Program-made: the position numbers and the translations under genes
Source of the DNA: Elusimicrobiota bacterium
GTDB taxonomy: Bacteria; Elusimicrobiota; Elusimicrobia; Elusimicrobiales; UBA9959
Length of the DNA stretch: 64,000 nucleotides
Assembly: GCA_026388155.1 (NCBI GenBank)
Contig: JAPLKI010000021.1
Coordinates: forward strand, 38,049 to 102,048
Direction of reading: 5' to 3'
The notes under the pieces: generated by a model
Databases searched by the model: none
What the model saw: the letters and a program-made list of their open reading frames with translations, nothing else
Told to the model about the DNA's origin: nothing
Part shown: in pieces, positions 23,384-32,600 of the stretch
Position numbering within the stretch: position 1 is the first letter of the stretch
Layout of the letters: every line of letters starts with the position of its first letter

Positions 23384-25333
23384 ATGATCGAACTCAAAGG
23401 AATAAGAAAAGTATACCAGATGGGCGGAGAAGACCTTGAGGTTCTCAAGGGCGTGGACCTCTCCGTGAAAGAAGGCGAGTTCGTGGCCATCATGGGCCCT
23501 TCCGGCTCCGGCAAATCCACACTGATGCATATCCTGGGTCTCCTTGACAGACCGAGCAAGGGCTCTTACAAGCTTTTCGGCCGTGAGATATCGGCACTGG
23601 ACGACCTGGAGCTGTCGTATTTAAGAGCCCGCATACTGGGGTTCGTTTTCCAGCAGTTCAATCTGCTACCCAGGATAACGGCGGCCGACAACGTGGCCCT
23701 GCCGCAGATATACCTCGGTGAAAAGGCCCGCCCTGCCGCCGCCGGAAAATTTCTCAGCCAGGTGGGCCTCGCCGACAGGTCCGGCCACAAACCGAACCAG
23801 CTCTCCGGCGGCCAGCAGCAGCGCGTGGCCATAGCCCGTTCGCTGGTCAATAATCCGAAGATAATTTTCGCCGACGAGCCCACCGGCAACCTCGCCTCCG
23901 ACCAGTCCAACGAGATAATGGGCATTTTCAAAAAACTGAACGATCAGGGCATAACGGTGGTTATCGTCACGCACGAGCCCGATATCGCCGCCTGGGCGAA
24001 GCGCGTCATCAAACTCAGGGACGGGCACATCGTCGAAGATTCAGCCAAGCCGGAACCGGGCGCGACAAGCCGTGAAGCGGCACATCTGAAGATCCCGAAA
24101 TCCTTTTTCCTCAGCTGGCGCGAAGTCGTGGAAAACATGGCTTCGTCCATAAATTCGATAGTCGGGAACAAGACCCGCTCGCTTCTGACCATGCTGGGTA
24201 TCATTATAGGCGTGGGAGCGCTTATAGCCATGCTGGCAGTGGGCACCGGAGCGCAGAGGGCCATACAAAAACAGATGTCCTCGCTTGGCACTAACCTCCT
24301 GGCCGTGATGCCAGGCAACCGGTCCCAGGGCGGGATGTCGCTCGGCAGGGGCGCGGTAAGCCGTCTTACAAAGGATGATGCCGAGGCGATAAAACGCTAT
24401 GTGCCCAACATAACAAGGGTGGACTGTAATGTCCAGGGCAATGTTCAGGTGGTCTATGCCGCGAAAAATTACAGGACTTCTGTGACAGGGGCGACCCAGA
24501 GCTACGCCCTTATGCACAACGCGGCTCCTTATTATGGAAGATTCTTCTCGGAAAGCGAGGAGAAGGAGCTTAAAAAAGTCGCGCTGATCGGGCAGACGGT
24601 GGTGGATCAGCTTTTTGGCAAAGAAGACCCGGTAGGGAAAACCATCAAGATCAACAGAAAAAATTTCACGGTTATCGGCGTTCTCCCTTTGAAAGGGGCG
24701 GCCGGCCCGCGGGACCAGGATGACACTGTTATTGTGCCGCTCAACACGGCGATGCGCATACTGCTGGGGAAGGACTTCGTGGACAACATCTGGGTGGAGG
24801 TCGCGGATTACACCCTTATGCCGGACGCGCAGGCCAGAATAATACAGCTTATCCGAAAGCGACAGGGCGTGCCGGATTACAAAGACGACCCGGTCTCCAT
24901 AATGAATATGGCTGACATGCAGGCCATGCTGACCAGCACCATCAAGACCTTCAGCACGCTTTTAGGCATCATAGCCGGCATCTCGCTCATAGTGGGCGGC
25001 ATAGGCATCATGAATATAATGCTGGTCAGCGTCAGCGAGCGTACAAAAGAGATAGGCCTCCGGAAGGCTATCGGCGCCACCCGCCGGGCGGTCCTCCTCC
25101 AGTTCCTGATAGAGGCTGTCATCCTGTCGGTAATAGGCGGGCTTTTAGGCATATTGGTCGGGGCGAGTTCCTCCCTGTTGCTTTCCAGAATTTCCGGCTG
25201 GGCGATATATATTTCTCCTTTATCCGTGGCCCTGGCGTTCGGCTTTTCCGCCACCGTGGGTGTCGTTTTCGGCTTTTGGCCGGCCAAAAAGGCCTCGCTC
25301 CTTTCGCCCATAGACGCGCTCCGCTACGAATAA
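23384..25333 (+). CDS. MacB-like fused ABC ATPase-permease
   Basis: 649 residues. Residues 1 to about 225 are an ABC ATPase with Walker [10 protein letters not shown], signature LSGGQQQR, Walker [10 protein letters not shown] and the H-loop VTHEP. A linker leads to the first transmembrane helix ([21 protein letters not shown], about residue 275). A large periplasmic MacB_PCD domain follows. Three C-terminal FtsX-type helices complete it ([64 protein letters not shown]). It would power mechanotransmission-type export of a peptide, lipoprotein or antibiotic through the adjacent MacA- and TolC-like partners. Confidence 0.92.
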   Translation: MIELKGIRKVYQMGGEDLEVLKGVDLSVKEGEFVAIMGPSGSGKSTLMHILGLLDRPSKGSYKLFGREISALDDLELSYLRARILGFVFQQFNLLPRITAADNVALPQIYLGEKARPAAAGKFLSQVGLADRSGHKPNQLSGGQQQRVAIARSLVNNPKIIFADEPTGNLASDQSNEIMGIFKKLNDQGITVVIVTHEPDIAAWAKRVIKLRDGHIVEDSAKPEPGATSREAAHLKIPKSFFLSWREVVENMASSINSIVGNKTRSLLTMLGIIIGVGALIAMLAVGTGAQRAIQKQMSSLGTNLLAVMPGNRSQGGMSLGRGAVSRLTKDDAEAIKRYVPNITRVDCNVQGNVQVVYAAKNYRTSVTGATQSYALMHNAAPYYGRFFSESEEKELKKVALIGQTVVDQLFGKEDPVGKTIKINRKNFTVIGVLPLKGAAGPRDQDDTVIVPLNTAMRILLGKDFVDNIWVEVADYTLMPDAQARIIQLIRKRQGVPDYKDDPVSIMNMADMQAMLTSTIKTFSTLLGIIAGISLIVGGIGIMNIMLVSVSERTKEIGLRKAIGATRRAVLLQFLIEAVILSVIGGLLGILVGASSSLLLSRISGWAIYISPLSVALAFGFSATVGVVFGFWPAKKASLLSPIDALRYE

Positions 25334-25465
25334 TCCCCCCACTTGTCCGCCTTGGGCTGAGCGGGTGGCAGAATAATTTGATATTATGTAGAACTCAGGC
25401 ACTGGCAGGTTAGCAGGCTTAAAGCATACCCGCACCGGCCTGAAGCATTGTTTTTGGAGGCTAGA

Positions 25466-25867
25466 ATGATAAGCATTTCCGTTAAATGTCCGCGTTGCGG
25501 CAAAACATTGGTGAGCGCCACCAAGAAACTGGACAAAGTTCCGGCCCTTGAGGTGAACCTGACCTATGCGGGTAAACACGCCCCCCTGTATCTCAGTTCG
25601 CTCTACGGCAGCTACATGGTTGAGACCGAGCTTAATGTGCCGCTCGGAAAAGTAGCCGGTTTCCGCTGCCCCCACTGCAAGGCGGACCTGAAAATACTCA
25701 GGAAATGCGAGGCCTGCGGTGCGCAGATGGTGGCTTTTAACCTTAAAGAAGGCGGCCAGGTGCAGTTTTGTTCAAAACGCGGCTGTAAAAAACACCTTCT
25801 TGAATTCCAGAACCCGGATAACGAATTGCAGGCTTTCTATAAGTCTTATCTGAAAGCGATGAAATAA
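25466..25867 (+). CDS. Small zinc-ribbon protein with four cysteine pairs
   Basis: Function not recognised. 133 residues from the ATG at 25466, which has a GGAGG Shine-Dalgarno sequence five bases upstream; an in-frame TTG further upstream is rejected. Cysteine motifs are CPRC (start), CPHC and CEAC (middle), and CSKRGC (end), enough for two zinc ribbons. It is an all-soluble, lysine-rich protein ending in a helical LQAFYKSYLKAMK. Such proteins often act as nucleic-acid-binding or assembly factors, but there is no specific hint here. It follows the MacB gene by about 130 bases without clear coupling. Confidence 0.7.
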   Translation: MISISVKCPRCGKTLVSATKKLDKVPALEVNLTYAGKHAPLYLSSLYGSYMVETELNVPLGKVAGFRCPHCKADLKILRKCEACGAQMVAFNLKEGGQVQFCSKRGCKKHLLEFQNPDNELQAFYKSYLKAMK

Positions 25868-25985
25868 GTTGATAGTGTAGAGTGGAGAGTGTAGAGAATT
25901 AAATTGAAATTTAAGATTTAAGTTCTACGCTCTCCACTCTCACTTTTTAGTGCTGTTCTCTACACTATCTACCCTCCACTATTTG
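25868..25985. repeat. Palindromic spacer of GTAGAGTGGAGAG/CTCTCCACTCTAC words
   Basis: The left arm is GATAGTGTAGAGTGGAGAGTG-like, and the right arm holds two inverse runs (CGCTCTCCACTCTCACT and CTACACTATCTACCCTCCACT). An AT-rich centre separates them. The right arm reaches the ATG of the next gene, leaving no Shine-Dalgarno sequence. One of the clearest members of the class. Confidence 0.7.
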
Positions 25986-25986
25986 A

Positions 25987-26751
25987 ATGACCGAAACCGA
26001 ACATAAAAGTTTTTTCAGAACCTTAAAAGTCCTGACCCTGCTGCCGCTGGTCCTGATGGCGGCGGGGGTTTGGTATTATATCGCCAAGCATAACAGAACG
26101 GGCCCGGCGCCGGATAACGCCGGCCTGGGCGCGAACGCGGAACGCGGCCGGGAGGACCCGAAAGCGCGCCGCCCTGCCCGGGGGTGGCAGCCCGGAGGTC
26201 AGGCGCCGGATACTAGCCCGGCGGCCGCCGAGGCCGCCCTTGACATACAAGGCGACGAGAATTTTAAAAGTCAGGTCACTCATTCGCTTAAACTTATCTG
26301 GCTCTCCGACAGAGAGGATTTCCTGTTTATAAAAAAATATCTCGCCGTCATACGCAACGAAGATAAGACGGATCTTTATTTTGACGGCGACGGTCGGCCG
26401 GTAGCCGCGCTTTCAAGCGCCCAGGCCGGGCGCTCGCTTACCTGGTGCGCCGGGCTTATCGCCCACCAGGCCTTTCACTCCTACATAAAATTTAATTCCA
26501 AAAAAGGGGAAAAGATGTTCAGGCCGCCCCTTCCCGGCGAGAAGGATGAGAGGAAATTCTCGGTTAATCTAACGCCCCTTGATTATACAAGCCTTGACGA
26601 AATTCTTGATGTAGAGGCCAAGGCTTGCTCTTTCCAGGCGGAAATACTGCGTAAAATCGGCGCGCCGAAGTCGGAAATTAACAGTCTGCGTAGAAGAGCT
26701 CCGCGCGATTTCAGCGTTTCCCATGACGGCAATTATTCCATAAAGCCATAA
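25987..26751 (+). CDS. Membrane-anchored hypothetical protein with HxxxH-like motif
   Basis: Function not recognised. The N-terminal segment VLTLLPLVLMAAGVWYYI is a single transmembrane anchor. It is followed by a low-complexity proline/glycine/arginine linker (residues about 40-85) and a globular domain. Within that domain, WCAGLIAHQAFHSYIKF has the spacing of a gluzincin HExxH helix, but the catalytic glutamate position is glutamine. Some 40 residues later DEILDVEAKACSFQAEIL could supply a third metal ligand. This could be a divergent or inactive metallopeptidase; I cannot confirm it. The ATG follows directly on a palindromic spacer without a Shine-Dalgarno sequence. Confidence 0.6.
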   Translation: MTETEHKSFFRTLKVLTLLPLVLMAAGVWYYIAKHNRTGPAPDNAGLGANAERGREDPKARRPARGWQPGGQAPDTSPAAAEAALDIQGDENFKSQVTHSLKLIWLSDREDFLFIKKYLAVIRNEDKTDLYFDGDGRPVAALSSAQAGRSLTWCAGLIAHQAFHSYIKFNSKKGEKMFRPPLPGEKDERKFSVNLTPLDYTSLDEILDVEAKACSFQAEILRKIGAPKSEINSLRRRAPRDFSVSHDGNYSIKP

Positions 26752-26840
26752 AAGCAGGGATTAGTGGCGAGCGGCGAGGGTGAAGAAATATAAAGAACTC
26801 CTTCCCTAACCCCTATTCGCTAACCCCTAATCCCTGTCAA
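26752..26840. repeat. Palindromic spacer of GGGATTAGTGGCGAGCGG / CCCCTAATCCCTG words
   Basis: The left arm (GCAGGGATTAGTGGCGAGCGGCGAGGG) is matched by the right arm (CCCTAACCCCTATTCGCTAACCCCTAATCCCTG). The centre, GAACTCCTTCCC, is shared in part with the 19.65-kb element. It ends three bases before the dusB start codon, which has no Shine-Dalgarno sequence. Confidence 0.65.
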
Positions 26841-26842
26841 CT

Positions 26843-27811
26843 ATGCCATTGATCCACGAACTTTCTATCGGGTCCTTAAAACTTAAAAGCAACCTTTTCC
26901 TCGCCCCTATGGCGGGCATCACAAATCAGGCCTTCCGGATTTTGGCCTCGGAAGGCGGGGCCGGTCTGGTTGTAACGGAAATGATTTCCGCCGACAGCAT
27001 ACGCTACGCCAACAGAAAATCTTTTAAAATGCTGGAACTTTCTCCGGCGGAGCATCCGGTGGCTGTCCAGCTCTTCGGCTCGGATCCGGCGTCTCTGGGC
27101 CTTGCGGCCCGCGCCGCGGTTGAGGCGGGGGCAGATGCAATAGACATCAATGCGGGATGTCCGGTAAAAAAGATACTCCGCAACGGCGCCGGCGCCGCCC
27201 TGATGAAAAAGCCGCTTTTACTGGCGGACATAGCGCGCACGATCCGCAAATGCGTGAAGGTGCCTGTACTGGTCAAGCTTAGGCCCGGATGGAATGAAAA
27301 AGAGCTTTTAAGCCCGGAACTGGCGAAAATGATGGAAGAAGAGGGGGTTTCCGCCATAACCCTGCATGGCCGCCCGGTCGCCAATTGTCACTCGGGGCCC
27401 ATAAACCTTGAAGCTCTGCGTCTGACGGCCGCTGCCGTTAAAATACCGGTTATAGGCAATGGCGGGGTAAACGGCGCACCCGAGGCGCGCGCCATACTTG
27501 AAACCGGCTGTGCCGGAGTGGCTATAGGCAGGGGAGCGGTGCGTAATCCGGCGATCTTTCGGGAAATAGCCGGGGAACTGGACGGCCTTTCTACGGAATT
27601 GCTCGGCGACAGCGAACGCATGAAGCTGTTTTTGAGGTTTCTTGAACTCAACGCCGGGCTTCACGGAGAGGAGCGGGGGCTTGCCTCGTCCCGGAAGCTT
27701 GTTGGCTACTGGCTTAAAGGCCTGCCAGGCAGCGCGGCCGCGCGCGCTTCTTTCATGACCCTGAAAACCCTTAAAGAGGCCCGGGCCCTTTTGATACAAT
27801 ATACAGATTAG
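26843..27811 (+). CDS. dusB: tRNA-dihydrouridine synthase, DusB-like
   Basis: FMN/NADPH enzyme that reduces specific uridines of tRNA D-loops. The TIM-barrel Dus signature is complete. It shows LAPMAGITNQAFR near the start, VAVQLFGSDP, the catalytic cysteine in DINAGCPVKKILRNGAGAAL, KLRPGW, TLHGRP, and the phosphate-binding IPVIGNGGVNG and GVAIGRGAVRNP. The length of 322 aa matches DusB. The usual TRxQxY following HGR is replaced by PVANCHS, a local divergence. The stop codon lies inside an 11-bp perfect hairpin. Confidence 0.92.
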   Translation: MPLIHELSIGSLKLKSNLFLAPMAGITNQAFRILASEGGAGLVVTEMISADSIRYANRKSFKMLELSPAEHPVAVQLFGSDPASLGLAARAAVEAGADAIDINAGCPVKKILRNGAGAALMKKPLLLADIARTIRKCVKVPVLVKLRPGWNEKELLSPELAKMMEEEGVSAITLHGRPVANCHSGPINLEALRLTAAAVKIPVIGNGGVNGAPEARAILETGCAGVAIGRGAVRNPAIFREIAGELDGLSTELLGDSERMKLFLRFLELNAGLHGEERGLASSRKLVGYWLKGLPGSAAARASFMTLKTLKEARALLIQYTD

Positions 27812-27945
27812 AGCGCTTTGCGCTCTAATCGCCATAAGCTTTAAGCTATAGGCCATAAGCTTTTTATGACCTCCTTAAAATAGGTTTATGTATAAAGTTT
27901 CTGCGTATGGCTTATGGCATACGGCCTATGGCAGACAAATACGTT
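27806..27945. repeat. Perfect hairpin plus palindromic spacer of CATAAGC/GCTTATGGC words
   Basis: Arms GATTAGAGCGC (27806-27816) and GCGCTCTAATC (27820-27830) with loop TTT overlap the dusB stop codon. Beyond it, CGCCATAAGCTTTAAGCTATAGGCCATAAGC is matched by inverse words ATGGCTTATGGCATACGGCCTATGGC further on, again separated by an AT-rich centre. mutS starts after it with no Shine-Dalgarno sequence. The same CATAGGC/GCCTATGGC words recur after the pseudouridine synthase at 40155-40200. Confidence 0.65.
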
Positions 27946-27963
27946 TCATTTTAACCCGTTGTT

Positions 27964-30540
27964 ATGAAAGAAACAATTGACTTCCCTGAAACGCCGTTAA
28001 TGCAGCAGTATCAGACCTTAAAAAACTCATGCCCGCAGGCCATTCTTTTTTTCAGGCTGGGTGATTTCTACGAAATGTTCTCCGAAGACGCCGCCGCGGC
28101 AAGCGCCCTGCTCGGGCTTACTCTTACCGCCAGGAACGGCGTGCCCATGTGCGGCATTCCCTACCACTCCGCTTCAGGATATATCTCAAAACTGCTGGCG
28201 CTCGGACGCAAAGTGGCCATTTGCGAGCAGACCGCGCCTTCAGCCGACCTGAAAAAAACAAAGCTTTTTAAACGGGAAGTGGTGCGCATGATAACGCCCG
28301 GCACCATAGTGGAAGACGAACTGCTGCGTACCAGGTCCTCCAATTATCTGATCGCGTTGAAGCTTGATATCGTGGGCTGGGGCCTGGCCTACATGGACGC
28401 GTCCACGGGCGAGTTTTTCGCCACTCAAAACCTCAACGATCCGGACTTGTCCTGCCTGCTCGCGATGGTTTCGCGCCTGGCTCCCGCTGAAATTATCGCC
28501 GGGCCGCACACCATTGCCGAGCTGAAAAAAAGAAATATCGTTTTTTCCGGAGCGGAAATTACCGAATATGAAAACGTTCATGTCGGAAGACCGGCCTGGG
28601 GGCTCGAAAGCGTGTGGCAGAACCACAAGCTGGCCGCGGGAACGGCCGCCGCCGCCGCCGCGTATGTACGGCTGAACCAGCCCGGGCTTAAAGAGGCTTT
28701 TTCCCCTTCTTTTTTTGAGTCCACGAACCGCCTCCAGCTGGACGAATCGGCCATAAAAACGCTGGAGCTTGTGAGTTCGCAGTATGACGACGACTCAAAA
28801 ACGCTGTGGGGATGCATTGATCTGACAAAAACCTCCATGGGTTCACGCCTGCTTAAAAGGTGGCTGCTTGAGCCGCTGGCCGAGCCGCACGCTATTAACA
28901 TCCGCCAGAACTTCACCGCATTCCTGGCCGAGAATCGGGAAGCCCGGGAGGGCCTCGCTGAAATAATTTCCCAGATCCCCGACATTGAACGCCTGCTCGG
29001 CCGGGTACTGGCCCGCAGCGCCGCCCCCCGGGATGTCGCCGCTGTGCGCAAAGCTCTCGGCCAGCTGCCGCGCCTGAAACTTCTTTTAAGTTCCGCCAGT
29101 TTTTTTGAGCGGGTGCCGGAGCTGGCCGGCCGCCTGGAAACGATTTCCCCCGCCCTTACCGCGCTTCGGGAAAAACTTGAGGCCGCGCTCTCTGATAATC
29201 CCCCCGCCAAGGTTTCCGACGGCGGGGTGATACGGGAAGGTTTCAGTTCCGAGCTTGACGAACTTCGCTCCACCCGCAGGAACAGCCAGAAACTGCTGTC
29301 CGAAATAGAGCTGCGCGAAAGGAACAAAACCCAGATCCCTTCGCTTAAGGTGAGCTACAACAGCGTTTTCGGCTATTATATCGAAGTCACCAAACCGCAT
29401 TTGCCGAAGGTTCCTCATTATTACACCCGCAAACAGACCCTTGTTAACGCCGAGCGGTTCATTACCGAAGAGCTGAAAATACTGGAAGGAAAGATCCTGG
29501 GCGCCGAGGAGCGCACGCAGAAACTTGAGAGCCAGCTTTTCTCGGAACTTAAAGAGACAGTGGCCGGCGCCCTGAAAGAGCTGCGCGCTTTCGCCGTCAG
29601 CGCGGCCGAACTGGACGTGTTCTTCTCTCTCTCCGAGGCCGCCGTTAAATACGACTTTGCCCGGCCAGTTATTACGAGCGGTTCCGAGCTGATAATAGAG
29701 GAAGGGCGACACCCCGTGGTGGAAAAATATCTGAGCGCGGGCGAGTTCGTCCCCAACGATTTAAGCATAAGCGGCACCGACCCCCAAATAATCATCCTTA
29801 CCGGCCCGAACATGAGCGGCAAGAGCGTGTATTTACGGCAGACCGCCGTTATAGTGATACTGGCGCAAATAGGCTCTTTTGTGCCGGCCAAGGCCGCCAC
29901 CATAGGAATTGTGGACAGGATAATGACGCGCATAGGCGCGCAGGACCGGTTGGCCAGGGGAGAGTCCACTTTTATGGTGGAAATGCGCGAAACGGCCTCC
30001 ATTTTAAATCTGGCCACGCCGAAGAGCCTGATATTGCTTGACGAGGTCGGACGCGGCACTTCCACCTTTGACGGCATTTCCATCGCCTGGGCGGTGGTGG
30101 AGCGGCTTTATAGACCGGAAGGCGGCCCGAAAGTTCTTTTTGCCACCCATTATTTTGAGCTTACGGAGCTTGCGGAGAAATTCGCGGGCATTAAAAATTT
30201 CAATATAGCTGTGAAAGAATGGACCAACGCCGCGGGCAAGACCGCCGTGGTGTTCCTGCATAAAATATCCTCCGGCCCCGCCGACAAATCCTACGGCATA
30301 CACGTGGCCCAGCTGGCCGGGCTTCCCGACTCCGCCATACAGCGCGCGCGCGAAATTCTGCGCGTGCTTGAAACCAAGGGCAACATACAGGCCGGCTCCG
30401 CCGAAGACAACGCGGCCCCCATGCTGCCTATTTTCTCTAACCACCCGGTGCTTGACGAAATAAAAATGTGCGACCCGAAGAACATGACGCCCATGCAGGC
30501 CCTTCAGGCCGTAGAGGACTGGAAAAAGCGCCTGGAGTGA
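27964..30540 (+). CDS. mutS: DNA mismatch repair protein MutS
   Basis: Recognises base mismatches and small loops and starts mismatch repair with MutL. At 858 residues it is a full-length MutS1. The mismatch-reading FxE motif is in FFRLGDFYEMFSEDA near residue 38. The Walker A is TGPNMSGKSVYLRQ, and the Walker B with signature is LILLDEVGRGTSTFDG, followed by the FATHYFELTELA switch. The helix-turn-helix dimerisation end is also present (SYGIHVAQLAGLP). It starts right after a palindromic spacer. mutL lies 5.7 kb downstream, separated by the protease genes and a RAYT unit. Confidence 0.97.
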   Translation: MKETIDFPETPLMQQYQTLKNSCPQAILFFRLGDFYEMFSEDAAAASALLGLTLTARNGVPMCGIPYHSASGYISKLLALGRKVAICEQTAPSADLKKTKLFKREVVRMITPGTIVEDELLRTRSSNYLIALKLDIVGWGLAYMDASTGEFFATQNLNDPDLSCLLAMVSRLAPAEIIAGPHTIAELKKRNIVFSGAEITEYENVHVGRPAWGLESVWQNHKLAAGTAAAAAAYVRLNQPGLKEAFSPSFFESTNRLQLDESAIKTLELVSSQYDDDSKTLWGCIDLTKTSMGSRLLKRWLLEPLAEPHAINIRQNFTAFLAENREAREGLAEIISQIPDIERLLGRVLARSAAPRDVAAVRKALGQLPRLKLLLSSASFFERVPELAGRLETISPALTALREKLEAALSDNPPAKVSDGGVIREGFSSELDELRSTRRNSQKLLSEIELRERNKTQIPSLKVSYNSVFGYYIEVTKPHLPKVPHYYTRKQTLVNAERFITEELKILEGKILGAEERTQKLESQLFSELKETVAGALKELRAFAVSAAELDVFFSLSEAAVKYDFARPVITSGSELIIEEGRHPVVEKYLSAGEFVPNDLSISGTDPQIIILTGPNMSGKSVYLRQTAVIVILAQIGSFVPAKAATIGIVDRIMTRIGAQDRLARGESTFMVEMRETASILNLATPKSLILLDEVGRGTSTFDGISIAWAVVERLYRPEGGPKVLFATHYFELTELAEKFAGIKNFNIAVKEWTNAAGKTAVVFLHKISSGPADKSYGIHVAQLAGLPDSAIQRAREILRVLETKGNIQAGSAEDNAAPMLPIFSNHPVLDEIKMCDPKNMTPMQALQAVEDWKKRLE

Positions 30541-30814
30541 ACATCCGTTTCCGCCTTAAAATCTCAAACATCAGAACCGGCTGCCCGTAATTTCAGGCCT
30601 TTTGTACCCTTGACACCTGGTCCGGCCCCTGCCATCCTATTAGATAGCGGTGAGAGATCTCAGTCAAGGCTTACCCCGCTCTTTTGGATTTGCATTGGAG
30701 CCAAAAAGACTGGTCTGTGCAGGTGCCGTATTAATTCAGCGCTGAAGAACTGAAGTTTTTCACCCTCTTCCGCTTCAGAGCTTCAGTTCTTCAGCTCTAG
30801 TCTAAGGAGCCATT
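30541..30814. other. Spacer between mutS and protease gene, includes CTGAAG/CTTCAG palindrome
   Basis: No gene seen. The last 60 bases (about 30741-30801) form a word-palindrome: GCTGAAGAACTGAAG on the left and CTTCAGAGCTTCAGTTCTTCAGCTC on the right. Here the downstream gene keeps an AAGGAG Shine-Dalgarno sequence. A TTGACA at about 30612 has no convincing -10 partner at the usual distance. Confidence 0.5.
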
Positions 30815-32365
30815 ATGAGGATCGTAAAAATTGCGTCTATAGCCGCCATTTTGTCCATCGGGCTTGGGATTTTTTTAATTGTTCCGGCGCATAAGCAAAC
30901 GGTAAATGTTCCCGGAGATCTGAGGGACGCACCCGGCTCAGGCAGCGCGCTCGAACAGATCGGTTTCGACGGCAACAGCGGTCTGGCTATCCCCAACCCC
31001 GGGAAAGCCGCCGCCAGAATAGCCCCGGCCCCGGCCGCCCGCTCCAAAGCCGCCCGGCAAACCAAGGAATGGACCGTGATGTACTATTCCACCACCAAGG
31101 ATAAACTGCGCTATTCACTTGTGTGGCAGCTTCTTGAAATGAAGAAAACCGGCTCCACGGATAGTGTGAATGTGGTGGTGGAGGCCGCCTTTCCGGTTAA
31201 ATCGGCCGACGGGGTAATTTCAACCCCCACTGTGCGCATGGCGCTGGGAAAAGGCTCTCCGGAGGCGGAGATGGACAAGTACATTAAACTGCTTATGAGT
31301 TCGCAGGGCGGGCCCATAGACGCCGCCGTTCTCAAGCCTTTCGCGGCGGACATCGTGAAGAGCGAAAACAACGTCGATACAGGGGACTGGCGCCGCGTTG
31401 CCGCTTTCGGCAGGTGGGCTAAGGAAGAGTATCCCGCCAGAAGATACGCTTTTGTGATCTACGGCCACGGGAACGGCTTCTTTGACGATAAAAAGCCGGT
31501 AAGAAAGGGCGCCCCGCCGGGCAAGGCAACGCTGCGCGATACCGACACCGGAAATTACGTGACCACTCCGGAGCTGAGCCAGCTTATGGCCGTTATCGGC
31601 AAGGTGGATATTTTTGTGATGCAGTCCTGCCTGATGCAGATGGCTGAAGTGGCTTACCAGATAAAAGATTACGCGGATGTTATAGTCGGCTCCAGTGAAC
31701 TTCTGTGGTCGGTGGGTTATGATCTGGGCGGTATGGTGAAGACTCTTGACGACAACCCCGGTATTTCCACTCAGGGCCTGGGCGCTTCCCTGGCGGACAG
31801 CTACGTTCAGGGGGTTAAGGATTATAAGCTGTCCGGAGGGCATTCTTCGGTGCTGCTTACGGCAAAGCTTCCCGCTTTTGCCGAAAAGTTGGATGCCTGG
31901 GTTGACGCGGTCACCGCGCTTAATGACAAGAAGATATTTCTTGCCGGCGTGAAGGAAACGGCGCGTTTTGATATTTTTGGCGTTACCGTCGCTTCCACGC
32001 AGACCCTTGTGGCGAGCCGGGTGTCGATATCGGGCGACCTTTACGACTTTGTCCGCATAGTAAACGAAGGCCTGCCGCAGGATAACCCTGCAACCCTGCC
32101 GGCGCGTCTGCGCGGGACCGAGTTGATGAGTTTTATCGCCAATGAACTGGTTTATAAATACGCCTATACCGGAAAATCCAACACGGGCGTGGACTTCAGC
32201 CGCGCCCACGGCCTTTCCATTCATATTCCGCCGGTGGCTCTAATAGGCGGGAATATCGAGGGTTTTAACGCCCTGTGTGAAACCAATTACTGGGATCTGC
32301 CTTTTGCCAAAGAAACCAAGTGGGGATCTTTTCTTAGCTGGCTATATGGGCGTAAACCCCGTTAG
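30815..32365 (+). CDS. Clostripain-family (C11) cysteine protease, paralogue 1
   Basis: 516 residues with an N-terminal membrane/signal segment (ASIAAILSIGLGIFLIV). A region of about 65 residues follows that may be a pro-peptide. The C11 caspase-like domain begins at EWTVMYYSTTKDKL. The catalytic dyad appears as histidine in FVIYGHGNGFFDD and cysteine in FVMQSCLMQMAEVAYQ. SSELLWSVGYDLGG is the usual specificity segment after the cysteine. The C-terminal part ends WGSFLSWLYGRKP. It is likely exported and cleaves after basic residues, as clostripain does, but specificity is inferred. It is paralogous to the next gene, from which it is separated by 235 bases with a putative promoter. Confidence 0.85.
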   Translation: MRIVKIASIAAILSIGLGIFLIVPAHKQTVNVPGDLRDAPGSGSALEQIGFDGNSGLAIPNPGKAAARIAPAPAARSKAARQTKEWTVMYYSTTKDKLRYSLVWQLLEMKKTGSTDSVNVVVEAAFPVKSADGVISTPTVRMALGKGSPEAEMDKYIKLLMSSQGGPIDAAVLKPFAADIVKSENNVDTGDWRRVAAFGRWAKEEYPARRYAFVIYGHGNGFFDDKKPVRKGAPPGKATLRDTDTGNYVTTPELSQLMAVIGKVDIFVMQSCLMQMAEVAYQIKDYADVIVGSSELLWSVGYDLGGMVKTLDDNPGISTQGLGASLADSYVQGVKDYKLSGGHSSVLLTAKLPAFAEKLDAWVDAVTALNDKKIFLAGVKETARFDIFGVTVASTQTLVASRVSISGDLYDFVRIVNEGLPQDNPATLPARLRGTELMSFIANELVYKYAYTGKSNTGVDFSRAHGLSIHIPPVALIGGNIEGFNALCETNYWDLPFAKETKWGSFLSWLYGRKPR

Positions 32366-32600
32366 CAAATGGGCAAATAAACCACCGGTATTTTTGAAAT
32401 AGCCGTAAGAAAAGCGGCGGTTTTTTCCCGTCGTTTCCCTTCTGTCAACGTCAACTAACCACCAACAACTAAAAAATCCGCCTGCCTCCGGCGACCTCGT
32501 TCTGGGCCTTTCGGCCTAATTCCATTGCCCTTTAGGCCCAAGTGTTTCCAGGGGCGTCTATATTATAATATCAGAAGAATCTAATTTACAGGAGAATGCT
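32366..32600 (+). promoter_or_regulatory. Spacer with putative promoter for second protease gene
   Basis: No gene seen. TATAAT at 32564-32569 could be a -10 element, with a weak -35. An AGGAG Shine-Dalgarno sequence lies six bases before the TTG start. A GGGCCTTTCGGCC-type inverted word is present about 75 bases upstream of the -10. Confidence 0.45.

Noticed and set aside
30605..30660. TTGACA near 30612 as promoter of the first protease gene
   Set aside because: No acceptable -10 at 16-18 bp; the start codon is 200 bases away beyond a palindrome.
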